Shown: positions 1 to 7,630 of the stretch, piece after piece
Layout of the letters: the number at the start of each line of letters is the position of its first letter
Position numbering within the stretch: position 1 is the stretch's first letter
Source of the DNA: Actinomycetota bacterium
GTDB lineage: Bacteria > Actinomycetota > Humimicrobiia > Humimicrobiales > Humimicrobiaceae
Length of the DNA stretch: 14,027 bases
Direction: 5' to 3'
Assembly (NCBI GenBank): GCA_003486795.1
Contig: DNFX01000121.1
Span: 3,050-17,076 of the forward strand
Translations under genes and position numbers: made by a program
Notes under the pieces: generated by a model
What the model was told of the DNA's origin: nothing
Databases searched by the model: none
What the model saw: the letters and a program-made list of their open reading frames with translations, nothing else

Positions 1-48
1 ATTAAAACCATCCGATTTTTCGTAATTAGAAGCAGTAACAATAAACAT
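1..48 (-). CDS. Partial CDS, N-terminus only, function unknown
   Basis: The complement of bases 46-48 is an ATG followed by 16 open codons that run off the left edge. The peptide begins MFIVTASNYEKSDGFN. An AGGGAG Shine-Dalgarno sequence lies eight bases upstream, at about 57-62 on the complement, which is one of the better ribosome binding sites in this window and supports a real start. The codons use G and C more than the flanking spacer does. The gene is divergent from the mutarotase-like gene at 256, with about 207 bases between the starts. Too little is present to name the product. Confidence 0.55.
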   Translation of the reverse strand, partial: MFIVTASNYEKSDGFN

Positions 49-132
49 TAATATTGCTCCCTGTCTTATTATGGCTTAATATATAAATGTCATTCTTGTT
101 TATACTATTTTTTATGAATGAAAAAAGTATTA

Positions 133-155
133 ATTAATAAAATATTTTTATTAAT
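133..155. repeat. Perfect AT-only palindrome in a divergent spacer
   Basis: Two 10-base arms (133-142 and 146-155) are exact reverse complements around a three-base TAT loop. The element lies between the divergent starts at 48 and 256, about 100 bases upstream of the latter. It could be an operator or a weak terminator-like hairpin. AT-only palindromes arise by chance more easily in such DNA, so no function is claimed. I saw no convincing -35/-10 pair in the rest of this spacer. Confidence 0.4.
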
Positions 156-255
156 GGTTTTTACAGATACAGACTTAAAAATTCAAAAATTACCTTTTTT
201 AAACAAATTATCATAGAATAAAGTCAACAAAACAAAATGTGAGATTGGAAAATAA

Positions 256-1194
256 ATGGAGATAAAAGAAAGTTATCAATACGGTGGCTGGAATAATTGT
301 ATTATGGTAAGTGACAGGAAAATAAAACTTGTTATTGTCACGGATGTAGGCCCGAGAATTATCAGTTTCGGCGCAACTAATGGCAAGAATATGTTTAAAG
401 AGTTTAAAGAATCTCTGGGCAGCACAGGTGGTGAAGACTGGGTTCCTTACGGAGGACACAGATTATGGCACGCCCCTGAGGCATCACCAAGAAGCTATTA
501 TCCTGATAACAGTGAGGTAGATTATAAAATAGAAGGAAATACAGTCATATTAAGCCAGAAGACGGAAACGACTACAGGAATTAAAAAAGAAATGGAAATA
601 ACCTTATTTGAAGATAATAGTTTTGTTGAAGTTATTCACCGGATAATAAACGAAAACATATGGGCCATAGAAGCTGCACCCTGGGCAATAACAATGATGG
701 CTGAGAATACCCGTGCAATAATACCACATGAGCCGTTTCAGAGCTGGAATGAAAATCTTCTGCCTGTAAATTCGGTTAATCTTTGGGCTTATACCAAAAT
801 GGCTGACCCCAGATTTAAATGGCAGGACAAATACATACAATTGAAACAGGATTCCTCAATTCCTTCCAGGCAAAAAGTGGGAGTTGCAAGCAGGCAGTGC
901 TGGATTGCAGGAGCCAATAACGATGATCTGATGATTAAGAGATTCTTCAGATTCCCCTTTGCGGTTTATCCTGATCTGGGAAGCAATATAGAAGCCTATA
1001 CAGATGAAGATATTATTGAAATGGAGACACTTGGTTCCATGGAATTAATAGAGCCGGGAGAATATCTTGAACATACCGAATATTGGTTTTATTTTAATAC
1101 CATGCTCGGTGAAGATGAAGACAGTCTTGATAAAAATCTGAAACCTTTGATAGATGAGACTGAAAATATGCTATATAAAACTAATGAAAGGTAA
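256..1194 (+). CDS. Aldose-epimerase-fold (DUF4380-like) protein
   Basis: This 312-residue soluble protein has no signal peptide or membrane segment. It opens with a beta-rich stretch containing VGPRIISFG (residues 31-39). It carries GGHRLWHAPE at residues 66-75, which resembles the substrate-site His/Arg region of the galactose-mutarotase superfold in DUF4380-type proteins. A C-terminal segment YLEHTEYWFYF fits the end of that beta-sandwich. The family is thought to bind or interconvert sugars, but most members have no proven substrate. The ATG at 256 has only a weak purine stretch upstream. The stop lies 3 bases before the next gene, so the two are probably co-transcribed and translated together. 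The family call rests on recalled motifs; epimerase activity is unproven. Confidence 0.72.
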   Translation: MEIKESYQYGGWNNCIMVSDRKIKLVIVTDVGPRIISFGATNGKNMFKEFKESLGSTGGEDWVPYGGHRLWHAPEASPRSYYPDNSEVDYKIEGNTVILSQKTETTTGIKKEMEITLFEDNSFVEVIHRIINENIWAIEAAPWAITMMAENTRAIIPHEPFQSWNENLLPVNSVNLWAYTKMADPRFKWQDKYIQLKQDSSIPSRQKVGVASRQCWIAGANNDDLMIKRFFRFPFAVYPDLGSNIEAYTDEDIIEMETLGSMELIEPGEYLEHTEYWFYFNTMLGEDEDSLDKNLKPLIDETENMLYKTNER

Positions 1195-1197
1195 AAA

Positions 1198-2205
1198 ATG
1201 ACTCCCAGAGATTTAATAACTGCGATACTTAAAAATCAGAAGACCGAAAGAATAGCGGTTTTTAATCCGGTTTCTTCAACTACTGTCGTGCAGATGGAAA
1301 TCATGGACTCATTTTTCCCTGAGGCGCATTTTGATGCCAGAAAAATGTATCAACTATCAAGAGCAAATTACGAAGTTCTCGGCTATGATGCAATTATGCC
1401 TGTTTTTTCTGTCGTAATAGAAGCTTTTGCAAATGGCTGTGAAGTTGACTGGGGCAATCCTGAGATGATGCCCCAGATAAAAGGTAAGCTGTGGAAGGGA
1501 TATAAGGACATTGAAATAAAAAAAGATTTTCTGGATAACCATGCCGTTAAGGCAGTCCTTAACTGCATAAGCATGCTTAAATCAAAGTATCCTGATGTTG
1601 CCGTTATAGGTAAAGTTTTCGGACCCTGGACTTTGTCATACGATTTTTTTGGAGTTGAAGACTTTCTTATAAAAACCATAATCAATCCCAATGAAGTTGA
1701 AGACATTCTCGCAAAATTAAGCGAAATAACTTTAAAATTTGCACAGGCACAGATTGATGCAGGGGCAGACTTCATAACTGTAGCAGATCATGCAACCAGA
1801 GATCTCTGCAGTCCTATTGCATATAGGGATTTTCTGATCCCAATTCATTCCATGCTTGTAAAAGAGATAAAGGCCCCTATAATTCTCCATATTTGCGGTG
1901 ATACTCTTGACAGAATTGATTATATCTGTCAGACAGGAGTATCTTTTTTCCATTTTGAATCAAAAGTAGAGGCACAAAAAGCAGTAGAAGTATGCAGAGG
2001 CAGAACCAGGCTTATCGGCAACATAAATAATCCGTCAACATTATTATTTAAAAGACCTGCTGATGTAAGAAACCAGGTTTTTCATGCAATTAAAAGCGGA
2101 GTTGATATAATAGGGCCGGAATGTGCCGTACCACTGACTGCACCGCTTGAAAATTTAATAGAAATAGCAATTGCTGCCAAGGATTATAAAAGCAGCACCA
2201 ATTAA
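1198..2205 (+). CDS. MtaA/CmuA-type uroporphyrinogen-decarboxylase-family protein
   Basis: At 335 residues this matches the usual length of MtaA-type methylcobamide:CoM methyltransferases, which share the TIM-barrel fold of uroporphyrinogen decarboxylase (HemE). The zinc-ligand pattern of the methyltransferase branch is visible: H231 and C233 in LHICGDT, then C309 in GPECAVPL near the C-terminus. True HemE lacks this H-x-C...C set, so a cobamide or thiol methyltransferase-like role is more likely than heme synthesis. AGADFITVADHATRD (about residues 183-197) is also typical of the family. The ATG at 1198 is preceded by AAAGG at about 1187-1191, inside the end of the previous gene. No corrinoid protein (MtaC-like) or substrate methyltransferase (MtaB-like) is in the window, so the methyl donor and acceptor are unknown. 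Confidence 0.85.
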   Translation: MTPRDLITAILKNQKTERIAVFNPVSSTTVVQMEIMDSFFPEAHFDARKMYQLSRANYEVLGYDAIMPVFSVVIEAFANGCEVDWGNPEMMPQIKGKLWKGYKDIEIKKDFLDNHAVKAVLNCISMLKSKYPDVAVIGKVFGPWTLSYDFFGVEDFLIKTIINPNEVEDILAKLSEITLKFAQAQIDAGADFITVADHATRDLCSPIAYRDFLIPIHSMLVKEIKAPIILHICGDTLDRIDYICQTGVSFFHFESKVEAQKAVEVCRGRTRLIGNINNPSTLLFKRPADVRNQVFHAIKSGVDIIGPECAVPLTAPLENLIEIAIAAKDYKSSTN

Positions 2206-2229
2206 CAATTGTTCTGATTGGAATCAATA

Positions 2230-2709
2230 ATGTCCAGAATATGGATTGAGCTTTTTTTAGGGAAAATAGGAAAATATATAATCGACTTCTTTTCCAGATA
2301 TTATATATGGTTTATTCCAGTTATTATCCTTTATGGTTTTTTTATGGCTCTGGCATCTTATAATCTAAGAAGAATGGAAAAGAAAGTATCTTCCGACATT
2401 GTCAGGCAGGCAAAATATCTGATTAAAAGAAACCCTAATATTAATTTTTTAGGACTTGTTGAGAATATAGTCGTAAACTGGGAAGAAGTTGTAAGATCCT
2501 ATTCTTATTTTCCTTTTATAGCAAATGAATTTGATCTGTGGGTTGTAAGAACATCCCCAAAGACTCTGCGGGCTTTTATATTCGGAGATGAAAACAAAAT
2601 GCGCGTCATTCTTGAAAGAAATAAAATTTTCTTTAAAGAATTACCTGGAAGTGTTCGAAAAAATTTGTACACAGATCTTACGAAAAGGATTTTTAAGAAA
2701 AAAGCTTGA
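2230..2709 (+). CDS. Small membrane-anchored protein, function unknown
   Basis: This protein of about 159 residues has one strong hydrophobic segment (about residues 25-44) followed by a basic, helical soluble domain of about 115 residues. I do not recognise the family. Translation could start at the ATG at 2230 or at an in-frame TTG at 2218, which would add four residues; neither has a strong Shine-Dalgarno and I prefer the ATG. It follows the MtaA-like gene by about 24 bases and is probably the last gene of that operon. Its 3' end overlaps the convergent PTS gene by 17 bases. The tail is rich in Lys and Arg, and the topology is probably N-terminal anchor with a cytosolic domain. Confidence 0.7.
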   Translation: MSRIWIELFLGKIGKYIIDFFSRYYIWFIPVIILYGFFMALASYNLRRMEKKVSSDIVRQAKYLIKRNPNINFLGLVENIVVNWEEVVRSYSYFPFIANEFDLWVVRTSPKTLRAFIFGDENKMRVILERNKIFFKELPGSVRKNLYTDLTKRIFKKKA

Positions 2710-3997
2710 ATATCGGTTCTATTATCTGTGTAAGTATCCAGAAAATTAAATTTGATCCCATACCCATGCTTGAATAATTATTAAAACCCTCAACCACCTG
2801 TTCCCCTGATTCATCAGTCAGAAAATTTGTTATGAAGCCTGTCATATTTGTAGATATAAGCAGTATTACGGGAACTATTATTATTGCAGATATAAAGCTT
2901 CTGAAGATATCACCGCGCGACAGGCTGATTACCCATATGAGTATAAGAGGAATAATAACAAGATCGGCACCCGGAAGCATTTTGTTTCCGGGCAGTATTG
3001 TCGCAATATAAACAGTAAGGGGTATCATTATTGTTGAAAGGCCGATAACTGATGAATTGCCTGCAAGCATCATCGGGTTTATCCCAATATATATTTCCCT
3101 TTTGGTAATTTTGCTATTAATGAAAGTCTTCATATCATTTATTATCGGGATTGCTCCACGATATAGCAGAGATATGGCTCTGGGCATCAAAATAGTAATG
3201 ACAGCAAGATATATACCAGAATAAAAACTATATAATATGCTTGGCCATAAATTAAAAGAAAATTCTTTATATTTTGTAACTGCTCCTATTATAAAACCAA
3301 GTATGAATCCTGTTACCATCGGTTCCCCAGCTGCCCCCAGCTTGTACTGTATTTCTTCATAAAAAACATTTATTTTTTTTATAAAAGGTATTTTGTTAAA
3401 TACATAATTGACCAGGTTGGGAATGGGTGCCCATATAATTGTTGAAGGATTGGGTATGGATATTCCCTTAATACCGTAATAATTTTCAAGATAAGGGGCA
3501 TAGATATCTGCAATTACAAAAGTAATGGTAGCGATAACCCCTGCAAATAAAAAACCCATCCAGTATACACCGGTTATTTCAAATATAAGTATACCTGAAA
3601 ATAAAGATATCCAGAGATTCCATATATCAAGATTTATTGTACGGGTAAGTCTTAAAAATAACATAATTATGTTGATTCCTATAAGAAATAAAAAGATGAA
3701 AACAGCATAAGGGGTATAAATATCTACTTTCTGGGCAATAAGCCACCCGGTATCTATTATCTGGAAATTTTTTGAAGAAGAGGAGACAATAGTATCTATA
3801 ATAGGATTAAAAAACATTATGTAAAAAAACATAAGTATTGAAAAGAAAAAAAACCCCAGATAAGTAAAAGACACATTTTTGAGTAAAACAAGTTTGTTTC
3901 TTGAGACAATAAGGCCGATAAGAAGAAATAAAATGGATATTAAACCTACTGGACCTATTCCGACAAAGATCTGAGTTGTTTTGATTAAAAAACTCAT
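2693..3997 (-). CDS. PTS EIIC permease, galactitol (GatC-like) type
   Basis: This 434-residue protein is almost entirely hydrophobic, with about ten or more membrane segments. It would form the membrane channel of a phosphoenolpyruvate sugar phosphotransferase system. Family signatures of the galactitol-type EIIC are DTGW (residues 82-85), the loop YYGIKGISIPNP (about 173-184) followed by WAPIP, the conserved GEPMVTG (224-230), and a late SRGDIFRSF segment. The natural substrate would be a polyol or similar sugar, but the sequence does not fix it. EIIA and EIIB domains are absent here, both fused and adjacent, so it must rely on distant partners or work differently. The ATG has only weak ribosome binding sequence. 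The gene converges with the small membrane protein and overlaps its end by 17 bases. Confidence 0.83.
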   Translation of the reverse strand: MSFLIKTTQIFVGIGPVGLISILFLLIGLIVSRNKLVLLKNVSFTYLGFFFFSILMFFYIMFFNPIIDTIVSSSSKNFQIIDTGWLIAQKVDIYTPYAVFIFLFLIGINIIMLFLRLTRTINLDIWNLWISLFSGILIFEITGVYWMGFLFAGVIATITFVIADIYAPYLENYYGIKGISIPNPSTIIWAPIPNLVNYVFNKIPFIKKINVFYEEIQYKLGAAGEPMVTGFILGFIIGAVTKYKEFSFNLWPSILYSFYSGIYLAVITILMPRAISLLYRGAIPIINDMKTFINSKITKREIYIGINPMMLAGNSSVIGLSTIMIPLTVYIATILPGNKMLPGADLVIIPLILIWVISLSRGDIFRSFISAIIIVPVILLISTNMTGFITNFLTDESGEQVVEGFNNYSSMGMGSNLIFWILTQIIEPIFKLFS

Positions 3998-4368
3998 ATA
4001 AATACCATTACATCTTTTCTTTCGTTTTATTGTAAAAAAATTTAAACTTACTATATCAAAATTTATCGATTTATTTAATAAAAGATAAGAAAATGCTATT
4101 TAATTTACTTACAGGCTGATATTGAAATAAATGATTATAATATTTTTTAATTAAAGAATTACTATTTTTTTAGAATTTGTCTGAAATATTTTAACGGGGT
4201 GCATTATAGTTTTTCTTCAGCAGGCAGAAAAGTTTTAAAAATTACATGTGCAGAAATTAATGGATATTTAATATTTTTTTCAATTAAATTTTTAATATGG
4301 TATATTTTCAATAATAAATTTTTAATCAAGAATTTCGGAACAGAAATTTTAAAAAGCTGAGTTACAAA
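3998..4368. other. 371-base spacer between divergent genes
   Basis: This very AT-rich stretch separates the starts of the PTS gene (minus) and the zinc-ribbon gene (plus), so it should hold both promoters. On the plus strand an extended -10 is visible at 4298-4306. On the minus strand a TATAGT-like -10 lies about 55 bases before the PTS start, with a poor -35. From 4199 an unbroken frame of 53 codons opens with GTG and ends at 4360. Its middle is slightly less AT-rich, but there is no clear ribosome binding site and no recognisable product. No RNA gene or mobile element was seen. Confidence 0.5.
4298..4306 (+). promoter_or_regulatory. Possible extended -10 promoter for the zinc-ribbon gene
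   Basis: TG at 4298-4299, one spacer base and TATATT at 4301-4306 form an extended -10 box. A weak -35 (TTTCAA, 4278-4283) sits 17 bases upstream. Transcription would start near 4313, giving a leader of about 56 bases before the ATG at 4369. In DNA this AT-rich such matches are common, so this is only a candidate. Confidence 0.28.
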
Positions 4369-4698
4369 ATGTTAAAGGATGAAGAGAACAAAATAATTTT
4401 ATTCTGTATCAACTGTAATGAAGAAACAGAACATTCTGTTAATTATATAGGCGAATATCTGAAAAGTATTAAATGCGAAAAATGTAAAAAGAAATTCGAA
4501 ATTGACAGAAGGCATTTAAGAACTGTTTTTGCCGAAGATTTTATAGACAGAGTACTCTCAAAACCCCATAGAATGTCAAGAGATTTCAAAGAAGCAATGG
4601 CTTATATGGTACCATTCTTTCCAAAAAGACTTTTCCATGAGCCGAAAAAAGTAATAAAAGAAATCATTGAAGTCCTCAGAAAGAAAAACGGGGATTAA
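4369..4698 (+). CDS. Small zinc-ribbon protein, function unknown
   Basis: This 109-residue protein has two CxxC knuckles, C13/C16 and C36/C39, spaced as in a zinc ribbon. A charged helical C-terminal half follows, with KPHRMSRDFKEAMAYMVPFFPKR-like content from about residue 64. It resembles a small family often labelled 'bh protein' in Gram-positive and related genomes, which has no known function; that label is from memory and tentative. Zinc ribbons of this kind usually bind nucleic acid or another protein. The start has no strong Shine-Dalgarno. It precedes lpdA by about 108 bases and is separated from it by a possible terminator stem. Confidence 0.7.
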   Translation: MLKDEENKIILFCINCNEETEHSVNYIGEYLKSIKCEKCKKKFEIDRRHLRTVFAEDFIDRVLSKPHRMSRDFKEAMAYMVPFFPKRLFHEPKKVIKEIIEVLRKKNGD

Positions 4699-4723
4699 GT
4701 AAATTTTTAATGCAATAATCCCC
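4690..4723 (+). terminator. Stem-loop overlapping the zinc-ribbon gene's stop codon
   Basis: GGGGATTA at 4690-4697 pairs perfectly with TAATCCCC at 4716-4723 around an 18-base loop. The left arm contains the last sense codons and part of the TAA stop. No clean T-run follows directly; a T-rich tract starts about 10 bases later. It may attenuate read-through into lpdA or protect the 3' end of the message. Confidence 0.35.
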
Positions 4724-4806
4724 AAAATGTTGTATTTTTTATATTTGATTTTCAAGCAATTGCAATTATTTGTTTTTTTATATTTTATTTTTGAAGGGAG
4801 CAGCAA

Positions 4807-6198
4807 ATGGGAGAGAAAAATTTTGACCTGGCAATATTGGGTGGTGGACCCGGTGGATATGTTGCCGCAATCAGAGCAAAGAAACTTGGTATCAATGTTG
4901 CAGTTATCGAAAAGGAGAATCTGGGAGGAGTATGTCTTAACTGGGGATGTATACCAACAAAAGCTCTTGCACATACTTCAGATGTAATTGAAGCAGTGAA
5001 AAAATCGTCTGAGCTAGGAATCAAAATATCATATTCAGGTATCGACTTTGCCAAAGCTATGGAGAGAAAAGACAAAGTAGTTTATATGAACAGAGCCGGA
5101 CTTGAATATAACTTCAAAAAGAACCAGATAGAAATAATAAGAGGTGAAGGGCGGCTGGTCTCCAAGAACAAAATAATTGTAAAGGGAAGCGATGGAAACA
5201 CAATAGAAGTTACTGCAAAAAATATAATAATAGCAACCGGTTCTCATGCATCAAGTGTTCCTCCTTTCATTCTGGATAGTGAAGGTATTCTTGACAATAT
5301 AGGTATTTTAAGCCTTAAAGAACTTCCCGAATCCATGCTTGTAGTAGGCGGAGGTGTAGTTGGTTGCGAATTTTCCAGTATTTTTGCAACATTTGGAACA
5401 AAGGTGACAATAGTAGAATTAATGCCAAGTATTTTACTTAATGAAGACGAAGAAGTTTCTTCTCTTATCAATAAGATATTTACAAAAAAAGGCATAGATA
5501 TATATACTGGCGTAACTGTTGAAAATGTAAGCAGAGAAAACAATAAATATACCTGCAAATTAAGCAATGGCAAGACAATCACAGTGGACAAAATCCTGGT
5601 GTCTGTTGGAAGAAAACCAAACACAGAAAATATCGGGCTTGCAGAATCAGGAGTTGAAACTGATGCAAAAGGATTTATTAAAACAGACAAGTATTTAAGA
5701 ACGAATGTAGATAATATTTTTGCAATAGGAGATGTTATAGGCAGATATCAGCTGGCACATGTTGCGTCTGCAGAGGGTCTTGTTGCCGTGGATAATGTTT
5801 TAAACAAGAACAAAGAGATGAAATATAATGTCATCCCATGGGCAATATTTACAATACCGGAAATAGGCACAGTAGGACTCAGCAAAAAACAGGCAGAAGA
5901 AAAAGGCTATGAAGTATGTATGGGTATGTTTCCGTTTAAAAACAGCGGCAAGGCTGTTGCAATACAGGAAAATGAAGGATTTATAAAAATATTTACAGAT
6001 GCCTCAACAGGAGAAATACTTGGTTCAACAATGATAGGACCGAGAGCTTCTGACCTGATACATGAAGTGGCTCTGGCAATGAACGGTGAGCTCACAGTTG
6101 ATCAGATCGCTGAAACAGTTCATGCTCATCCGACACTTTCCGAGGCAGTAATGGAAACTGCAGAAGATTGCTTCGGGCTTTCAACTCATAAAGTTTAA
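4807..6198 (+). CDS. lpdA: Dihydrolipoyl dehydrogenase (E3)
   Basis: This 463-residue FAD flavoprotein is full length for the family. It would reoxidise dihydrolipoyl groups of 2-oxoacid dehydrogenase or glycine-cleavage complexes using NAD+. The FAD-binding GGGPGGY lies at residues 12-18. The redox disulfide is C43/C48 in GGVCLNWGCIPTKAL. The NAD-binding Rossmann loop is VVGGGVVGCEF near residues 179-189. A second FAD motif, IFAIGDVIG, lies near residues 304-312. The dimer-interface catalytic pair is H441 and E446 in HAHPTLSE. All key residues are present. The start is set by GAAGGGAG just upstream of the ATG. No E1, E2, lipoate-protein or glycine-cleavage gene is nearby, so its partner complex is unknown. 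The phosphatase gene follows after 36 bases and may be co-transcribed. Confidence 0.95.
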   Translation: MGEKNFDLAILGGGPGGYVAAIRAKKLGINVAVIEKENLGGVCLNWGCIPTKALAHTSDVIEAVKKSSELGIKISYSGIDFAKAMERKDKVVYMNRAGLEYNFKKNQIEIIRGEGRLVSKNKIIVKGSDGNTIEVTAKNIIIATGSHASSVPPFILDSEGILDNIGILSLKELPESMLVVGGGVVGCEFSSIFATFGTKVTIVELMPSILLNEDEEVSSLINKIFTKKGIDIYTGVTVENVSRENNKYTCKLSNGKTITVDKILVSVGRKPNTENIGLAESGVETDAKGFIKTDKYLRTNVDNIFAIGDVIGRYQLAHVASAEGLVAVDNVLNKNKEMKYNVIPWAIFTIPEIGTVGLSKKQAEEKGYEVCMGMFPFKNSGKAVAIQENEGFIKIFTDASTGEILGSTMIGPRASDLIHEVALAMNGELTVDQIAETVHAHPTLSEAVMETAEDCFGLSTHKV

Positions 6199-6234
6199 GA
6201 ATTAAAATTTGTATAGTAAAAGATTTTTATCATT

Positions 6235-7050
6235 ATGTTTAAGTTACTGGTAACAGATGTTGATGGAACCCTGCTTGATCATCAGTCGAGGCTTACTGAG
6301 CTGAATAAAAAAGCTATCAAAGACTGTATTAAGGCAGGCATACAGGTAATCATTGCAACTGGTAAGTCTTTTTCATCAATAACGGATCTGATAAAAGAGT
6401 TTGATTTGCAGCTCCCTCAGATAACTCTGGGAGGAGCTGTTACTATTACTCCTGAAGGGAAGGTAATTGATTTTGTTACAATTCCTGAGAAGATTTATCA
6501 CGAAATTATAGATATCGTAAGGGCAAAGGGGTATGAGCCTCTTATTGCAACTGCAGATGGGAAAATATATTATCAGAAATTTGTCCCCGGGATGAAAAAT
6601 GTTATGGATATAGGAGAAACATTGTATAAGGCTGATAATATTAAAAAAAATGAGTTTGCAAAACACGCTGTAAGCATCTTCTTATCGATAGCCGCAGATG
6701 ATCCTCTTGACTCTTATATAAGAAAAGAATTCGGGCAAAGAATGCTAGTAGTCCGTTCAGGTAAATATTTTTTTGATATTTTAAATATCAAAGCTTCCAA
6801 GGGTAATGCTTTAAAAAATATTATGAAGAGACTTAATATTTCAAAAAATGAAGTTATCAGTTTTGGTGATAGCCAGAACGATATAAGTCTTTTCAGGGAA
6901 TCCGGATTTAGCATTGCAGTAAAAAATTCTTATCCGGAATTAATTGAAGTTGCAGATGCAATTACTGATGAAAATCATAAATCAGGTCTGGGAAAAGCAA
7001 TATATAAATATATACTGCAAAAAGAAATAAACAGCAAAGTCTTATTATGA
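6235..7050 (+). CDS. Cof-type HAD-superfamily phosphatase
   Basis: This 271-residue cytosolic hydrolase of the HAD superfamily (Cof/IIB cap type) probably removes phosphate from small sugar phosphates, nucleotides or cofactors. Motif I is DVDGT with nucleophile D8 and general acid D10. Motif II is T42 in ATGKS, where Lys replaces the Arg usual in this family (ATGR). Motif III is a Lys in the KASKG segment near residue 187. Motif IV is GDSQND with D212 and D216. The inserted cap domain lies between motifs II and III, as expected. It starts 36 bases after lpdA with no good ribosome binding site. The substrate cannot be told from sequence. Confidence 0.9.
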   Translation: MFKLLVTDVDGTLLDHQSRLTELNKKAIKDCIKAGIQVIIATGKSFSSITDLIKEFDLQLPQITLGGAVTITPEGKVIDFVTIPEKIYHEIIDIVRAKGYEPLIATADGKIYYQKFVPGMKNVMDIGETLYKADNIKKNEFAKHAVSIFLSIAADDPLDSYIRKEFGQRMLVVRSGKYFFDILNIKASKGNALKNIMKRLNISKNEVISFGDSQNDISLFRESGFSIAVKNSYPELIEVADAITDENHKSGLGKAIYKYILQKEINSKVLL

Positions 7051-7052
7051 TT

Positions 7053-7092
7053 TCATTATCCTGATAAAATAAAATATATTTCCTGATAATGA
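7053..7092 (+). terminator. Weak terminator-like stem after the Cof phosphatase
   Basis: TCATTATC at 7053-7060 pairs with GATAATGA at 7085-7092, directly after the stop codon. A T-rich stretch follows. The loop is long (24 bases) and the stem AT-rich, so its strength as a terminator is doubtful. The loop edges also carry a repeated CCTGATAA. Confidence 0.25.
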
Positions 7093-7217
7093 TTTTTAAA
7101 TCTTTTTTAATAAAAAATTGCTTTTTTGTCTTTTTTGCATTAAATTATTAAAGTATCTTAAAACATTTATCAAATATCTAATCCAATAAATAATTTTAAA
7201 AGTTATTTTAAAGCCCA

Positions 7218-7589
7218 ATGTCAGAAGCTAGCATCGTAATCCTAAATAAAAAAATTAAATTTTCGCTATTAAAACCCGTCACAAAGGAAGAATTTATTGA
7301 AAAAATAGTTGAGTTTACCAGTGGTATTGTGAATTTCCTTATTAACAGTGGTTGTGAAAAGCTGGGTCATATTAATTTTATTGCAACTACTGATGGAGAA
7401 GATTATCTTCAGATTAATATAACAGAATGTGATGAAATACCCAGGGTAAAGGATTTTTTAAGGAAGAAATTCAGTAAAATAAATATAACTTTGAATATTA
7501 TCGAATTCGGAGTAAAAAAAGAACAGGTAGATATTAAAATAGATGAGGGAATTGAAAATATTGAAGCTTATTTTAATTTGAACAAATAG
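7218..7589 (+). CDS. Hypothetical protein, 123 residues
   Basis: I do not recognise this protein. It is soluble and acidic to neutral, with alternating strand and helix predictions: a KKEEFIEKIVEF-like helix near the N-terminus, a strand GHINFIATTDG, and later amphipathic strands. There is no signal peptide, membrane segment, Cys pair or obvious catalytic motif. The ATG at 7218 lacks a Shine-Dalgarno. It is followed after 41 bases by the rhodanese lipoprotein, and the two could be co-transcribed. Codon use resembles neighbouring genes, which supports a real gene. Confidence 0.6.
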   Translation: MSEASIVILNKKIKFSLLKPVTKEEFIEKIVEFTSGIVNFLINSGCEKLGHINFIATTDGEDYLQINITECDEIPRVKDFLRKKFSKINITLNIIEFGVKKEQVDIKIDEGIENIEAYFNLNK

Positions 7590-7630
7590 AATTCGGAAGC
7601 TGCTTAGTAAAAATAATTTTATAAAATCAA

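Noticed and set aside
1383..1775. 130-residue minus-strand frame inside the MtaA-like gene
   Set aside because: The plus strand carries a full-length family match here, and the antisense product resembles nothing.
1198..2205. Uroporphyrinogen decarboxylase HemE for heme synthesis
   Set aside because: The H-x-C...C zinc ligands (H231, C233, C309) point to the MtaA/CmuA branch rather than HemE.
4108..4125. AGGCTGAT shared with the spacer near 9580, considered as a dispersed repeat
   Set aside because: Only eight bases are identical and the flanks do not align, as expected by chance in 14 kb.
5244..5690. 148-residue minus-strand frame inside lpdA
   Set aside because: Shadow of lpdA, whose motifs are continuous across the region.
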